A stretch of 64,000 nt of DNA, from contig NZ_LLZI01000035.1 in the NCBI RefSeq assembly GCF_001509485.1, positions 1-64,000 on the forward strand. Reading direction: 5' to 3'. A program made the translations under genes and the position numbers. The notes beneath the pieces were generated by a model. That model was not told the origin of the DNA, did no database searches, and was given only the letters and a program-made list of their open reading frames with translations. Below, piece by piece: positions 56,767 through 64,000 of this stretch; the first letter of the stretch is position 1; each line of letters opens with the position of its first letter. The DNA comes from Streptomyces sp. NRRL F-4489. GTDB taxonomy: Bacteria > Actinomycetota > Actinomycetes > Streptomycetales > Streptomycetaceae.

Positions 56767-58032
56767 TCAGGAGGGGTCGTAGACATAGGGCAGGGGGTTG
56801 CTGTTCCCGGCCGGGGTGTGCGCCACGACGTTCACCGTGCCGGGTGCTCCGCCCGGGCTGGTCGCGACGACCTGGGTGTCGGAGATCGCCGCGAAGGAGG
56901 CCGGGACGCCGCCGAAGGTCACCGCGTCGGTGTAGGTGAGGTTGCTGCCGCCCAGCACGATCGCGTCGCCCCCGAGGTCCGGGCCGTGGGAGGGGGTGAG
57001 GCTGGTCAGGGCGGGCGCCGGGAGGTAGGTGTAGTAGGGGTTTCCGGTGGCCGCCGTGCTCGTTCCGCCCGGTGTGGTGACGGTGACGACGACCGTGCCG
57101 GACCCGGCCGGCGCGGTCACGGTCAGCTGGTTGTCGGAGACCACGGTGATGCCGGTGGCGGGAGTCCCGCCGAAGTCCACCGCGCTGGCGAGCGTCAGAT
57201 TGCTGCCGAGGACGGTGACGGTGTTCCCTCCGGTGGCCGGACCGAGGTGCGTGGACAGATTACTGACGGTGGGCGCGACGAGGTAGAAGTACGGCAGCGG
57301 ATTGCTGGTGCCCCCGGCCGTGGTGACCGTGACACCGACCGAGGACGGCGGGCCGGCCGGTGCGGCGACGGTGATCTGTGTCGCGGTGTTCGTGACGATG
57401 GTGGCCGGGTTGCCGTCGAACTTCACCGAGATGGCGCCGGCGAGGTTGGTGCCGTTGAGGGTGACGGTGTTGCCGCCGGAGGCGGGGCCGGAGGTGGGGT
57501 TGAGGCTGCTGAGTGACGGGACGGGCGTGGTGAGATAGGTGTAGGTGAGGGCGTTGCTGGTCCCGGCGGCGGTGGTCACGGTGACGTTGACGGTGCCGGT
57601 GTTCGCCGGTGCGATGACCGTGATCTGCGTGGCACTGTTGCTGAGAACGGCCGCCGCATTGGTCCCGAACTTCACCGAGGTGGCACCGGAGAGATCGGTG
57701 CCGGTGAGCGTCACGGTATTACCGCCCGATGGCGGACCCGACGCCGGACTGAGGCCGCTGAGGGCCGGGGCCGGGGCCGGGGCCGAGGTATAGCTGAAGA
57801 GCACGTTCTGGGTGCTCGTCCCTGTCGGCGCGGTGACCGTGACGTTGACGGTGCCCGTTCCTGCGGGGGTCTTGGCCGTGATCAGGGTGTCGCTCACGAT
57901 GACGAAGTTGGTGCCGTTGGGGCCGAACCTGACCAGGGTGGCGCCGGTGAAGCCGGAACCGGTGAGGGTGACGGCGGTACCCCCGGCCGGGGCACCGTGG
58001 GCGGGGCTGATGCTGGTCACGACGGGAGCCAT
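56767..58032 (-). CDS. Protein of five tandem IPT/TIG domains
   Basis: A 421-residue protein built almost entirely of five IPT/TIG domains of about 80-85 residues, each starting near SxxSPxxGPxxGGxTVTLTGxxL and ending near NVTVTTxxGTSNxLxYTY. No signal peptide, membrane segment or enzyme motif is seen. Such repeats usually form extended immunoglobulin-like rods, as in adhesins, but those are normally exported. The ATG at 58032 has AAGGAG eight bases upstream. It is in one orientation with the other IPT genes, with a hairpin (58068-58093) just upstream. Confidence 0.85.
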   Translation of the reverse strand: MAPVVTSISPAHGAPAGGTAVTLTGSGFTGATLVRFGPNGTNFVIVSDTLITAKTPAGTGTVNVTVTAPTGTSTQNVLFSYTSAPAPAPALSGLSPASGPPSGGNTVTLTGTDLSGATSVKFGTNAAAVLSNSATQITVIAPANTGTVNVTVTTAAGTSNALTYTYLTTPVPSLSSLNPTSGPASGGNTVTLNGTNLAGAISVKFDGNPATIVTNTATQITVAAPAGPPSSVGVTVTTAGGTSNPLPYFYLVAPTVSNLSTHLGPATGGNTVTVLGSNLTLASAVDFGGTPATGITVVSDNQLTVTAPAGSGTVVVTVTTPGGTSTAATGNPYYTYLPAPALTSLTPSHGPDLGGDAIVLGGSNLTYTDAVTFGGVPASFAAISDTQVVATSPGGAPGTVNVVAHTPAGNSNPLPYVYDPS

Positions 58033-58067
58033 GAGCTCTTCTCCTTCTTCGTACCGCCTGGGCGACG

Positions 58068-58093
58068 CCCCGGCCGGTGGCTGCCGGCCGGGG
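58068..58093 (-). terminator. Perfect hairpin between the two IPT genes
   Basis: CCCCGGCCGG / CCGGCCGGGG 10-bp arms with a six-base loop, 88 bases past the stop of the three-IPT gene and 36 bases before the start of the five-IPT gene. It could terminate or attenuate transcription between them. Confidence 0.6.
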
Positions 58094-58180
58094 CACAAGG
58101 GCGTCGCCGCCCCTCCGCATCAGGCGCTGTGGACAGGCGGCGACGCGGGACCGGCATGGGCGCCTGGCCGTCCCCGGCGG

Positions 58181-58972
58181 TCAGGTGAGGGTGAAGGCCT
58201 GGGCGTTGGAGTTGCCGCCGCAGGTGTGGACCGTGATGGTTCCGGCGCCGGCGGCCAGGCCGCCGGGCACGGTGGCGACGAGCTGGGTGTCACTGATGGG
58301 GGTGAAGACCGCGGTGGCGGTGGCGGCGGCGCTGTCGGTGAAGGTGACGGTGTCGACGCCGACGAAACCGGTTCCGGTGACGGTGATCTGGTCCCCGGCC
58401 GTACCCGAGGTGGGCAGCACCGCGGTGATGGTCGGCGCGAGGTAGTAGTCGATCAGGGTGGTGCCCGAGGTGCTGGTGCCGCCGGCGGTGGTGATGGTCA
58501 CCGGCTGGGTCGACACCGTGCCGACCTGGCCCGGGTTGGCCGGGGCGGTGAAGGTGACCTGGCTCGGCTGGGTGGGGGTGACCGCCACGGTACCGACGGT
58601 GCCCACCCCGACATGCGTTCCGGAGAGGAAGTTGGTGCCGAACAGCGTCACCGGGCCGCCGGTGGCGGCCGGCACACAGACGACGCTCGTCCCCGTGGTG
58701 GTCGGTGCGGCGATGACGAAGAACGGCAGCGCGTTGCTGGTGGCACCGGTGGTGCTGGTGACGCTGACGGAAACCTGGCCGGAGCACGGCGCCGTGCTGG
58801 GCACCACGAAGGTGACCTGGGTGGCGGTGACGCTGGTCGGGGTGACCGCCGCCGTACCGAAGTTCACCTTAGCGGTGGTCGACAGGGCGGTTCCGTTGAT
58901 CTGGACGGTGTCTCCGGCCTTGCCCTGGTTGGTCGTGGTCGTGGTGTCCACTATCGACGTGATGGTTGCCAT
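58181..58972 (-). CDS. Protein of three tandem IPT/TIG domains
   Basis: A 263-residue protein of three IPT/TIG domains (GKAGDTVQINGTALSTTAKVNFG, GPVTLFGTNFLSGTHVGVG, PTSGTAGDQITVTGTGFVG). Two cysteines lie in or near the first and second domains and one near the C-terminus. There is no signal peptide. The ATG at 58972 has AAGGAG seven bases upstream, in a context almost identical to that of the five-IPT gene, suggesting duplication. Role unknown; structural or binding. Confidence 0.85.
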   Translation of the reverse strand: MATITSIVDTTTTTNQGKAGDTVQINGTALSTTAKVNFGTAAVTPTSVTATQVTFVVPSTAPCSGQVSVSVTSTTGATSNALPFFVIAAPTTTGTSVVCVPAATGGPVTLFGTNFLSGTHVGVGTVGTVAVTPTQPSQVTFTAPANPGQVGTVSTQPVTITTAGGTSTSGTTLIDYYLAPTITAVLPTSGTAGDQITVTGTGFVGVDTVTFTDSAAATATAVFTPISDTQLVATVPGGLAAGAGTITVHTCGGNSNAQAFTLT

Positions 58973-59275
58973 GAGCTTTCTCCTTCGAACGGGCCGCTCT
59001 GCCCGCGTGCGAGCAAGAGCAGACGGATGGCTGACGCGGCCCACAGCCGCATCGGGACGCCCCAGTGGGCAAAGGGGTCGGGAAGAGAGGTGAAGCACTG
59101 CTGCCACAGGGCGCCTGGCCAGGTCGTCCTGTGGGAACGGACGCGCCGCTTCGCCACGGGCGCCGTCGATCTCGCCTGCTCGGGGCCGCAGCGCCGTACG
59201 GAGCAGACAAGGGAGCGTTCGCCTACTGCGCGGCGAACTCGCCGCTCGGTACGCCGAGTTGGGTGCCCCCCAGTC
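58973..59275. other. Intergenic region between IPT and beta-helix genes
   Basis: 303 bases. At the right end TGCCCCC / GGGGGCA (59263-59287) forms a hairpin spanning the beta-helix stop codon. No gene is seen; a promoter for the IPT genes is probable. Confidence 0.4.
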
Positions 59276-59971
59276 TCAGCAGGGGGCAGTCCAAGGCGCG
59301 GTGGCGGCGCAGTTGTTCGGGGCGTTGCCGGACACATTGCCGGCGAGCAGTGTGACGGAGCCCGCGTTCCGGTAGACGCCGCCGCCGTTGACGGTGGCGG
59401 TGTTACCGGTGACGCTGCCGGCGGTCATCGTCAGCGCGGTGTCGGTGTAGATGCCGCCGCCGTACGAGGCGCGGCTGCCCCGGACACCGCTCGCGGTCAT
59501 GGTCACCGACCCGCCGAGGTTGGCGATGCCGCCGCCCACGCCGAGGCCGGCGTCACCGTTGCTGATGGTGACCGTGGTCAAGGTGAGCTGCCCCTGGGCG
59601 GTGGGGACTTGGGCGGGCCCGTCCACCTCGATGATCCGGAAGGAGGGCGCGTTCGGCGCCCGGGTGATCTCGGTCGCCAGCCCGGACATGGTGATCGGCG
59701 TGGTGATGTTCGGCAGGCCCGCAGGCCCTCCGCTGCCACCTGTGCTGTGTGCGCCGGTCAGCGTGTAGGTGCAGAACGGCGCGAGGATCAGGTCACCGCC
59801 CCCGGCGGCATTGGCTCCGTTGACGGCGTTGACCAATGCCGTCTCGCTGCACGGCACGAGCACCGCTTGCACCGGACCCGCGGCGTCTGCTTCCGCCGCC
59901 GGGACGGTGAGCAGGAGCGCACCTGCCGCGCCGGCCCCAGCCAGTAATCGAAACAGGTTGATGGCTCGCAC
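59276..59971 (-). CDS. Secreted right-handed beta-helix-like protein
   Basis: A 231-residue protein with a signal peptide (INLFRLLAGAGAAGALLLTV, cleavage near AEADA). It has repeating turns such as GGGIYTDTALTMTAGSVTGNTATVNGGGVYRNAGSV, as in choice-of-anchor/pectate-lyase-like beta-helices, and three cysteines. Codon 9 is TTA (59945-59947), so expression would require bldA. The GTG at 59971 has AAGGAGG five bases upstream. It is the only clearly exported product of the IPT cluster and the first gene in its direction of transcription. Confidence 0.8.
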   Translation of the reverse strand: MRAINLFRLLAGAGAAGALLLTVPAAEADAAGPVQAVLVPCSETALVNAVNGANAAGGGDLILAPFCTYTLTGAHSTGGSGGPAGLPNITTPITMSGLATEITRAPNAPSFRIIEVDGPAQVPTAQGQLTLTTVTISNGDAGLGVGGGIANLGGSVTMTASGVRGSRASYGGGIYTDTALTMTAGSVTGNTATVNGGGVYRNAGSVTLLAGNVSGNAPNNCAATAPWTAPC

Positions 59972-60450
59972 AACGCCTCCTTGGACGTACGTATGAGCCA
60001 CCCGCATCAGCCGATGCACAAAGAGCGCGTCGGCCGACGGCGTCCTCCGGTGGGGCCCTCGCTCACCTCCGGCAGCGTGCGCAGGCAGATGCCATGAGCC
60101 GCGTTCCCCAGCGGAGGGATGGGCAGCCCACCTGGTCGGACACCACAAGTAAGTAACCTCGACCGACTTACCGGCAAGAGATCCGATGGCCCACCACCCG
60201 TTCGGCGGAGCGCACATCCCGGGGGCACGACAACCGGCAGCCTCCGGTGCTCCGCCAAGGTCGGACGCCGTTCGCCAACCACCGGCGACGCGGCACCACG
60301 ACCGGCCCGGCGCGGAGGCAGCCCTCCGCCCGGTCCGTCCACCACGGGTGGCCGAACACCTTGCTACCGCGGGCTCACCACACGAGAGGACGTCTTGAGC
60401 AATCCCGCAAAACTCTTGCCCCACCCGCCCCACCCACCAAGGATTACCCC
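59972..60450. other. Divergent region between the beta-helix and hydrolase genes
   Basis: 479 bases with no convincing gene. It contains GTAAG/CTTAC inverted half-sites at about 60152-60172 and an ACGTACGT palindrome at 59985-59992 next to the beta-helix start. Promoters for both genes are presumed. Confidence 0.4.
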
Positions 60451-61368
60451 ATGCCCGTGTTCACCGCGCCCGACGGAACCGCCCTCGCCTATCACCGCGT
60501 CGGGAAAGGCGAACCGCTGCTCTGCATCCCCGGCGGGCCGATGCGCGCTTCGGCCTATATCGGCGATCTGGGTGGCCTGGCGGAGCACCGGCAATTGATC
60601 CGGCTGGATCTGCGCGGCACCGGTGAGTCCGGCGTTCCGGCCGACCCCGCGACGTACCGCTGCGACCGGCAGGTGGCCGACATCGAGGCGCTCCGCGCGC
60701 ACCTCGGCCTGGAAGAAGTCGATATTCTCGCGCACTCGGCGGGCGGCGATCTCGCCCTGCTCCACGCGGCCCGTTTTCCCGGGCGGGTGCGCAGCCTCAC
60801 CCTGGTCACGGCCCGGGCCCGCGCGCTCGGCGTCGATTTCACGGTCGCACACCGCCGGGAGGCCGCCGCCCTGCGGGCCGCCGAACCCTGGTACCCGGCC
60901 GCGTACCGCTCCTACGAGGCGGTCTGGGCCGGCACCGCCACGGATGCCGACTGGGACGCCATCGCCCCGTTCTTCTACGGCAGTTGGGATGCGGCGGCCG
61001 CGGCGCACGCCGCTTCCGAGGTGCCGCAGACCAATGAGGAGGCCGGGGAGCGGTACGCGTCCCCGGGGGCGTTCACCCCGGCCTCGGTGCGCGCCACGCG
61101 TGCCGCGCTGGCGGCCCTCCCCGCGCCGGTCCTGCTGCTCGCCGGCGAGCTGGACAGCGGTCCGCTGCCCCGGGTCGCCGCGGAGATCGCCGCGCTGCTC
61201 CCGGGCGCCGAGCTGACCGTGCAGCCGGGCGCCGGACACTACCCGTGGCTGGACGATCCGGACGGCTTCACCCGCACCGTCACCGCGTTCCTGTCCCGGC
61301 CGGCCGCCGCCGGGCACCGGGAACCGGCACCCGCCCGCCACCGGGCCACGGACCACCGCCCCTCTTGA
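60451..61368 (+). CDS. Alpha/beta hydrolase
   Basis: A 305-residue hydrolase of the alpha/beta fold. The nucleophile is Ser96 in LAHSAGGD (a variant elbow with Ala/His before Ser), the acid lies in AGELDSG, and the histidine in GAGHYPWLD. An oxyanion segment is IPGGPMRAS. The substrate is unknown; proline-iminopeptidase or epoxide-hydrolase-like activities are typical. The ATG at 60451 has AAGGA seven bases upstream. It is monocistronic, ending near a tandem repeat and the nrdJ terminator. Confidence 0.88.
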   Translation: MPVFTAPDGTALAYHRVGKGEPLLCIPGGPMRASAYIGDLGGLAEHRQLIRLDLRGTGESGVPADPATYRCDRQVADIEALRAHLGLEEVDILAHSAGGDLALLHAARFPGRVRSLTLVTARARALGVDFTVAHRREAAALRAAEPWYPAAYRSYEAVWAGTATDADWDAIAPFFYGSWDAAAAAHAASEVPQTNEEAGERYASPGAFTPASVRATRAALAALPAPVLLLAGELDSGPLPRVAAEIAALLPGAELTVQPGAGHYPWLDDPDGFTRTVTAFLSRPAAAGHREPAPARHRATDHRPS

Positions 61369-61382
61369 GCCCGCGGGCGCCC

Positions 61383-61440
61383 CCGGCCGGTAATCCCCGG
61401 CACCCACCCCACCGGCCGGTAATCCCCGGCACCCACCCCG
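61383..61440. repeat. 29-bp tandem duplication
   Basis: Two copies (61383-61411 and 61412-61440) of a unit containing CCGGCCGGTAATCCCCGGCA, differing only at the last base, between the hydrolase stop and the nrdJ terminator. Confidence 0.85.
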
Positions 61441-61449
61441 AAACCCACC

Positions 61450-61486
61450 AGGGCGGCACCCCCGGAATCCCCGGGAGCACCGCCCT
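61450..61486 (-). terminator. Terminator of nrdJ
   Basis: AGGGCGG / CCGCCCT outer stem with an inner CCCGG/CCGGG stem, about 55 bases past the nrdJ stop. It may also serve the convergent hydrolase gene. Confidence 0.75.
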
Positions 61487-61540
61487 GATGTCGTCACTTC
61501 TCAGCCGGCCGAAGCCTCACACCGGCCGGCATGGGCAGCC

Positions 61541-64000
61541 TCAGCTGCACCCGCTGGTGGACCCGCACCCCTCGCAGAGGTAGCAGCTGCCGGCCCGCTG
61601 CATCTTGGTGCCGCAGGAGAAGCAGAGCGGGGCGTCGGCGTTGATGCCCAGCTGCATCTCGACCAGCTCGGCGTTGGTGTGCGCCTGCTTCGGGGCCGGG
61701 GCCGCGGCGGTCTCCTCGGCCGCCTTGGCCGGCGCGGCGGCCTTCGGCGCCTCGACCTTCGGCGCGGACTGGGCCAGGCCCTCCACGTCGACCTCGTCCT
61801 CGGGCAGCTCGTACGAGCCGGTCTCCAGGTGGCGCTGGCGCTCCTCGACGGAGTGGATGCCCAGCGCCGAGCGGGTCTCGAACGGCAGGAAGTCCAGCGC
61901 CAGGCGGCGGAAGATGTAGTCGACGATCGACTGCGCCATCCGCACGTCCGGGTCGTCGGTCATCCCGGCCGGCTCGAAGCGCATGTTGACGAACTTCGAG
62001 ACGTAGGTCTCCAGCGGCACGCCGTACTGGAGGCCGACCGACACCGCGATGGAGAAGGCGTCCATCATGCCCGCGAGGGTCGAGCCCTGCTTGGACATCT
62101 TCAGGAAGACCTCGCCGAGACCGTCGTCCGGGTAGGAGTTGGCGGTCATGTAGCCCTCGGCGCCGCCGACGGTGAAGGAGGTGGTGATACCGGGGCGGCC
62201 CTTCGGGAGGCGCTTGCGGACCGGGCGGTACTCGACGACCTTCTTCTCCGTGGGCTGCTCCGCGGCCTCGGGCTTCTTCTCCGCCTCCTTCTTCTTGGCG
62301 GAGAGCGGCTGGCCGACCTTGCAGTTGTCGCGGTAGATCGCCAGCGCCTTCAGGCCGAGCTTCCAGCCCTGGAAGTAGACGTCCTCGATGTCCTCGACGG
62401 TCGCCGTCTCCGGGACGTTGACCGTCTTGGAGATGGCGCCGGAGAGGAACGGCTGCGCGGCGGCCATCATCCGGACGTGGCCCATCGGGGAGATGGAGCG
62501 CTCGCCCATGGCGCAGTCGAAGACCTCGTAGTGCTCCGGCTTCAGGCCGGGGGCGTCGATCACATTGCCGTGGTCGGCGATGTGGGCGACGATCGCCTCG
62601 ACCTGCTCGGGCTGGTAGCCGAGCCGCTTGAGCGCCTTGGGGACCGTGTTGTTCACGATCTGCATGGAGCCGCCGCCGACCAGCTTCTTGAACTTGACCA
62701 GCGCCAGGTCGGGCTCGACACCGGTGGTGTCGCAGTCCATCATCAGGCCGATCGTGCCGGTCGGGGCCAGCACCGACGCCTGGGCGTTGCGGAAGCCGTT
62801 CTTCTCGCCGAGGCGCTGCACGTCCTGCCAGGCTTCGGTGGCCGCGGCCCAGACCGGGGTGTCCAGGTCGTCCATCCGCTTGGCCTCGGCGTTGGCGTCG
62901 GCGTGCTGCTTCATGACGCGCTTGTGGGCGTCGGCGTTGCGGGCGTAGCCGTCGTACGGGCCGACGATCGCGGCCAGTTCGGCGGAGCGCTTGTACGAGG
63001 TGCCGGTCATCAGCGAGGTGATGGCACCGGCCAGCGCGCGGCCGCCGTCGGAGTCGTAGGCGTGGCCGGTGGCCATCAGCAGGGCGCCGAGGTTGGCGTA
63101 GCCGATGCCCAGCTGGCGGAAGGCGCGGGTGGTCTCGCCGATCTTCTCCGTCGGGAAGTCCGCGAAGCAGATCGAGATGTCCATGGCCGTGATGACCAGC
63201 TCGACGACCTTGGCGAACCGCGCGGCGTCGAAGGACTGGTTGCCCTGGTCGTCGTCGCGGAGGAACTTCAGGAGGTTGAGCGAGGCGAGGTTGCACGAGG
63301 AGTTGTCCAGGTGCATGTACTCGCTGCACGGGTTGGAGGCGGTGATCCGGCCCGACTCCGGCGAGGTGTGCCAGTGGTTGATGGTGTCGTCGTACTGGAT
63401 GCCGGGGTCGGCGCAGGCCCAGGCGGCCTCGGCCATCTTGCGGAACAGGCCCTTGGCGTCGACCTCCTCGATGATCTCGCCGGTCAGCCGGCCGCGCAGG
63501 CCGAACTTCGCGCCGGACTCCACGGCCTTCATGAACTCGTCGTTCACGCGGACCGAGTTGTTGGCGTTCTGGTACTGGACGGACGTGATGTCGTCGCCGC
63601 CCAGGTCCATGTCGAAGCCCGCGTCGCGCAGCGCGCGGATCTTCTCCTCCTCCTTGACCTTGGTCTCGATGAACGCCTCGACGTCGGGGTGGTCCACGTC
63701 CAGGACGACCATCTTGGCCGCGCGGCGGGTGGCGCCGCCGGACTTGATCGTCCCGGCGGAGGCGTCCGCGCCGCGCATGAAGGAGACCGGGCCGGAGGCA
63801 TTGCCGCCGGAGGAGAGCAGCTCCTTGGAGGAGCGGATGCGGGAGAGGTTCAGGCCGGCGCCGGAGCCGCCCTTGAAGATCATCCCCTCTTCCTTGTACC
63901 AGTCCAGGATCGACTCCATGGAGTCGTCCACGGAGAGGATGAAGCAGGCGCTGACCTGCTGCGGCTGCTGGGTGCCGACGTTGAACCACACCGGCGAGTT
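61541..64000 (-). CDS. nrdJ: Vitamin B12-dependent (class II) ribonucleotide reductase, N-terminus beyond the window
   Basis: About 820 residues of the C-terminal part of a class II ribonucleotide reductase are present. Catalytic segments include NVGTQQPQQVSACFILSVDD, SGGATRRAAKMVVLDVDHPD, NPCSEYMHLDNSSCNL, and LAPTGTIGLMMDCDTTGVEP. The C-terminus carries a Cys-rich redox tail (CFSCGTKMQRAGSCYLCEGCGS) after an Ala/Lys/Pro-rich linker. It converts ribonucleotides to deoxyribonucleotides with adenosylcobalamin. In Streptomyces it is usually preceded by nrdR and a B12 riboswitch, which would lie outside this window. Confidence 0.97.
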   Translation of the reverse strand, partial: NSPVWFNVGTQQPQQVSACFILSVDDSMESILDWYKEEGMIFKGGSGAGLNLSRIRSSKELLSSGGNASGPVSFMRGADASAGTIKSGGATRRAAKMVVLDVDHPDVEAFIETKVKEEEKIRALRDAGFDMDLGGDDITSVQYQNANNSVRVNDEFMKAVESGAKFGLRGRLTGEIIEEVDAKGLFRKMAEAAWACADPGIQYDDTINHWHTSPESGRITASNPCSEYMHLDNSSCNLASLNLLKFLRDDDQGNQSFDAARFAKVVELVITAMDISICFADFPTEKIGETTRAFRQLGIGYANLGALLMATGHAYDSDGGRALAGAITSLMTGTSYKRSAELAAIVGPYDGYARNADAHKRVMKQHADANAEAKRMDDLDTPVWAAATEAWQDVQRLGEKNGFRNAQASVLAPTGTIGLMMDCDTTGVEPDLALVKFKKLVGGGSMQIVNNTVPKALKRLGYQPEQVEAIVAHIADHGNVIDAPGLKPEHYEVFDCAMGERSISPMGHVRMMAAAQPFLSGAISKTVNVPETATVEDIEDVYFQGWKLGLKALAIYRDNCKVGQPLSAKKKEAEKKPEAAEQPTEKKVVEYRPVRKRLPKGRPGITTSFTVGGAEGYMTANSYPDDGLGEVFLKMSKQGSTLAGMMDAFSIAVSVGLQYGVPLETYVSKFVNMRFEPAGMTDDPDVRMAQSIVDYIFRRLALDFLPFETRSALGIHSVEERQRHLETGSYELPEDEVDVEGLAQSAPKVEAPKAAAPAKAAEETAAAPAPKQAHTNAELVEMQLGINADAPLCFSCGTKMQRAGSCYLCEGCGSTSGCS

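Overview
The window is high-GC actinobacterial chromosome, almost certainly Streptomyces. The evidence is very high third-position GC, frequent GTG/TTG starts, rare TTA codons, and a primary sigma factor (HrdB) with a lysine/alanine-rich N-terminal insert. The core gene order ptsH - M23 peptidase - two M16 peptidases - parC - two-component system - parE - hrdB - whiH - rnhB - nrdJ matches my recollection of the region around hrdB in Streptomyces coelicolor.

Layout. 1-2.6 kb: a truncated GNAT/acyl-CoA-ligase protein acetyltransferase, divergent from ptsH, which carries a DasR-type (dre) operator. 2.9-7.8 kb: a GntR regulator, an M23 cell-wall peptidase under a c-di-AMP (ydaO-type) riboswitch, and a coupled pair of M16 peptidases, the second lacking the zinc motif. 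8.1-18.5 kb: parC, a CobW GTPase, a sucrase/ferredoxin-like protein, a membrane protein/kinase/response-regulator operon, and parE. 18.9-28.5 kb: a small zinc-ribbon protein, a secreted trypsin-like protease, hrdB, whiH, a NrtR-like Nudix regulator, a glycogen-debranching-like protein and a DUF4192 protein.

28.8-38.8 kb is an accessory regulatory block: a decayed gene, an NmrA-like oxidoreductase, a DHA2 exporter, an SDR, a large SARP-type regulator with cyclase-like and AAA regions, a divergent IS701-transposase-like protein that has lost catalytic residues, another SDR, and a TetR regulator resembling gamma-butyrolactone receptors with a direct-repeat array upstream. Three of these genes contain a TTA (bldA) codon. 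No biosynthetic enzymes are seen.

38.9-54.5 kb: a RecQ helicase fused to a phosphoribosyltransferase-like domain, conserved hypotheticals, rnhB, an ADP-ribosylglycohydrolase/phosphatase pair, and three divergent regulator/target pairs, each with recognisable inverted-repeat operators (TetR/ABC-F, TetR/amidase, CGNR/MFS). A TerD protein is preceded by seven copies of a 12-bp motif at 22-24-bp spacing.

54.5-60 kb is a second accessory island, entered next to a frameshifted IS5-type transposase remnant. It holds a secreted beta-helix-like protein (TTA codon), two proteins made only of IPT/TIG repeats, a small ORF, and a beta-propeller plus IPT protein, all on the minus strand. The window ends with an alpha/beta hydrolase and the 3' part of nrdJ. 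The best candidates for undescribed biology are the transposase-derived protein beside the SARP, the TerD-upstream array, and the IPT/propeller cluster.
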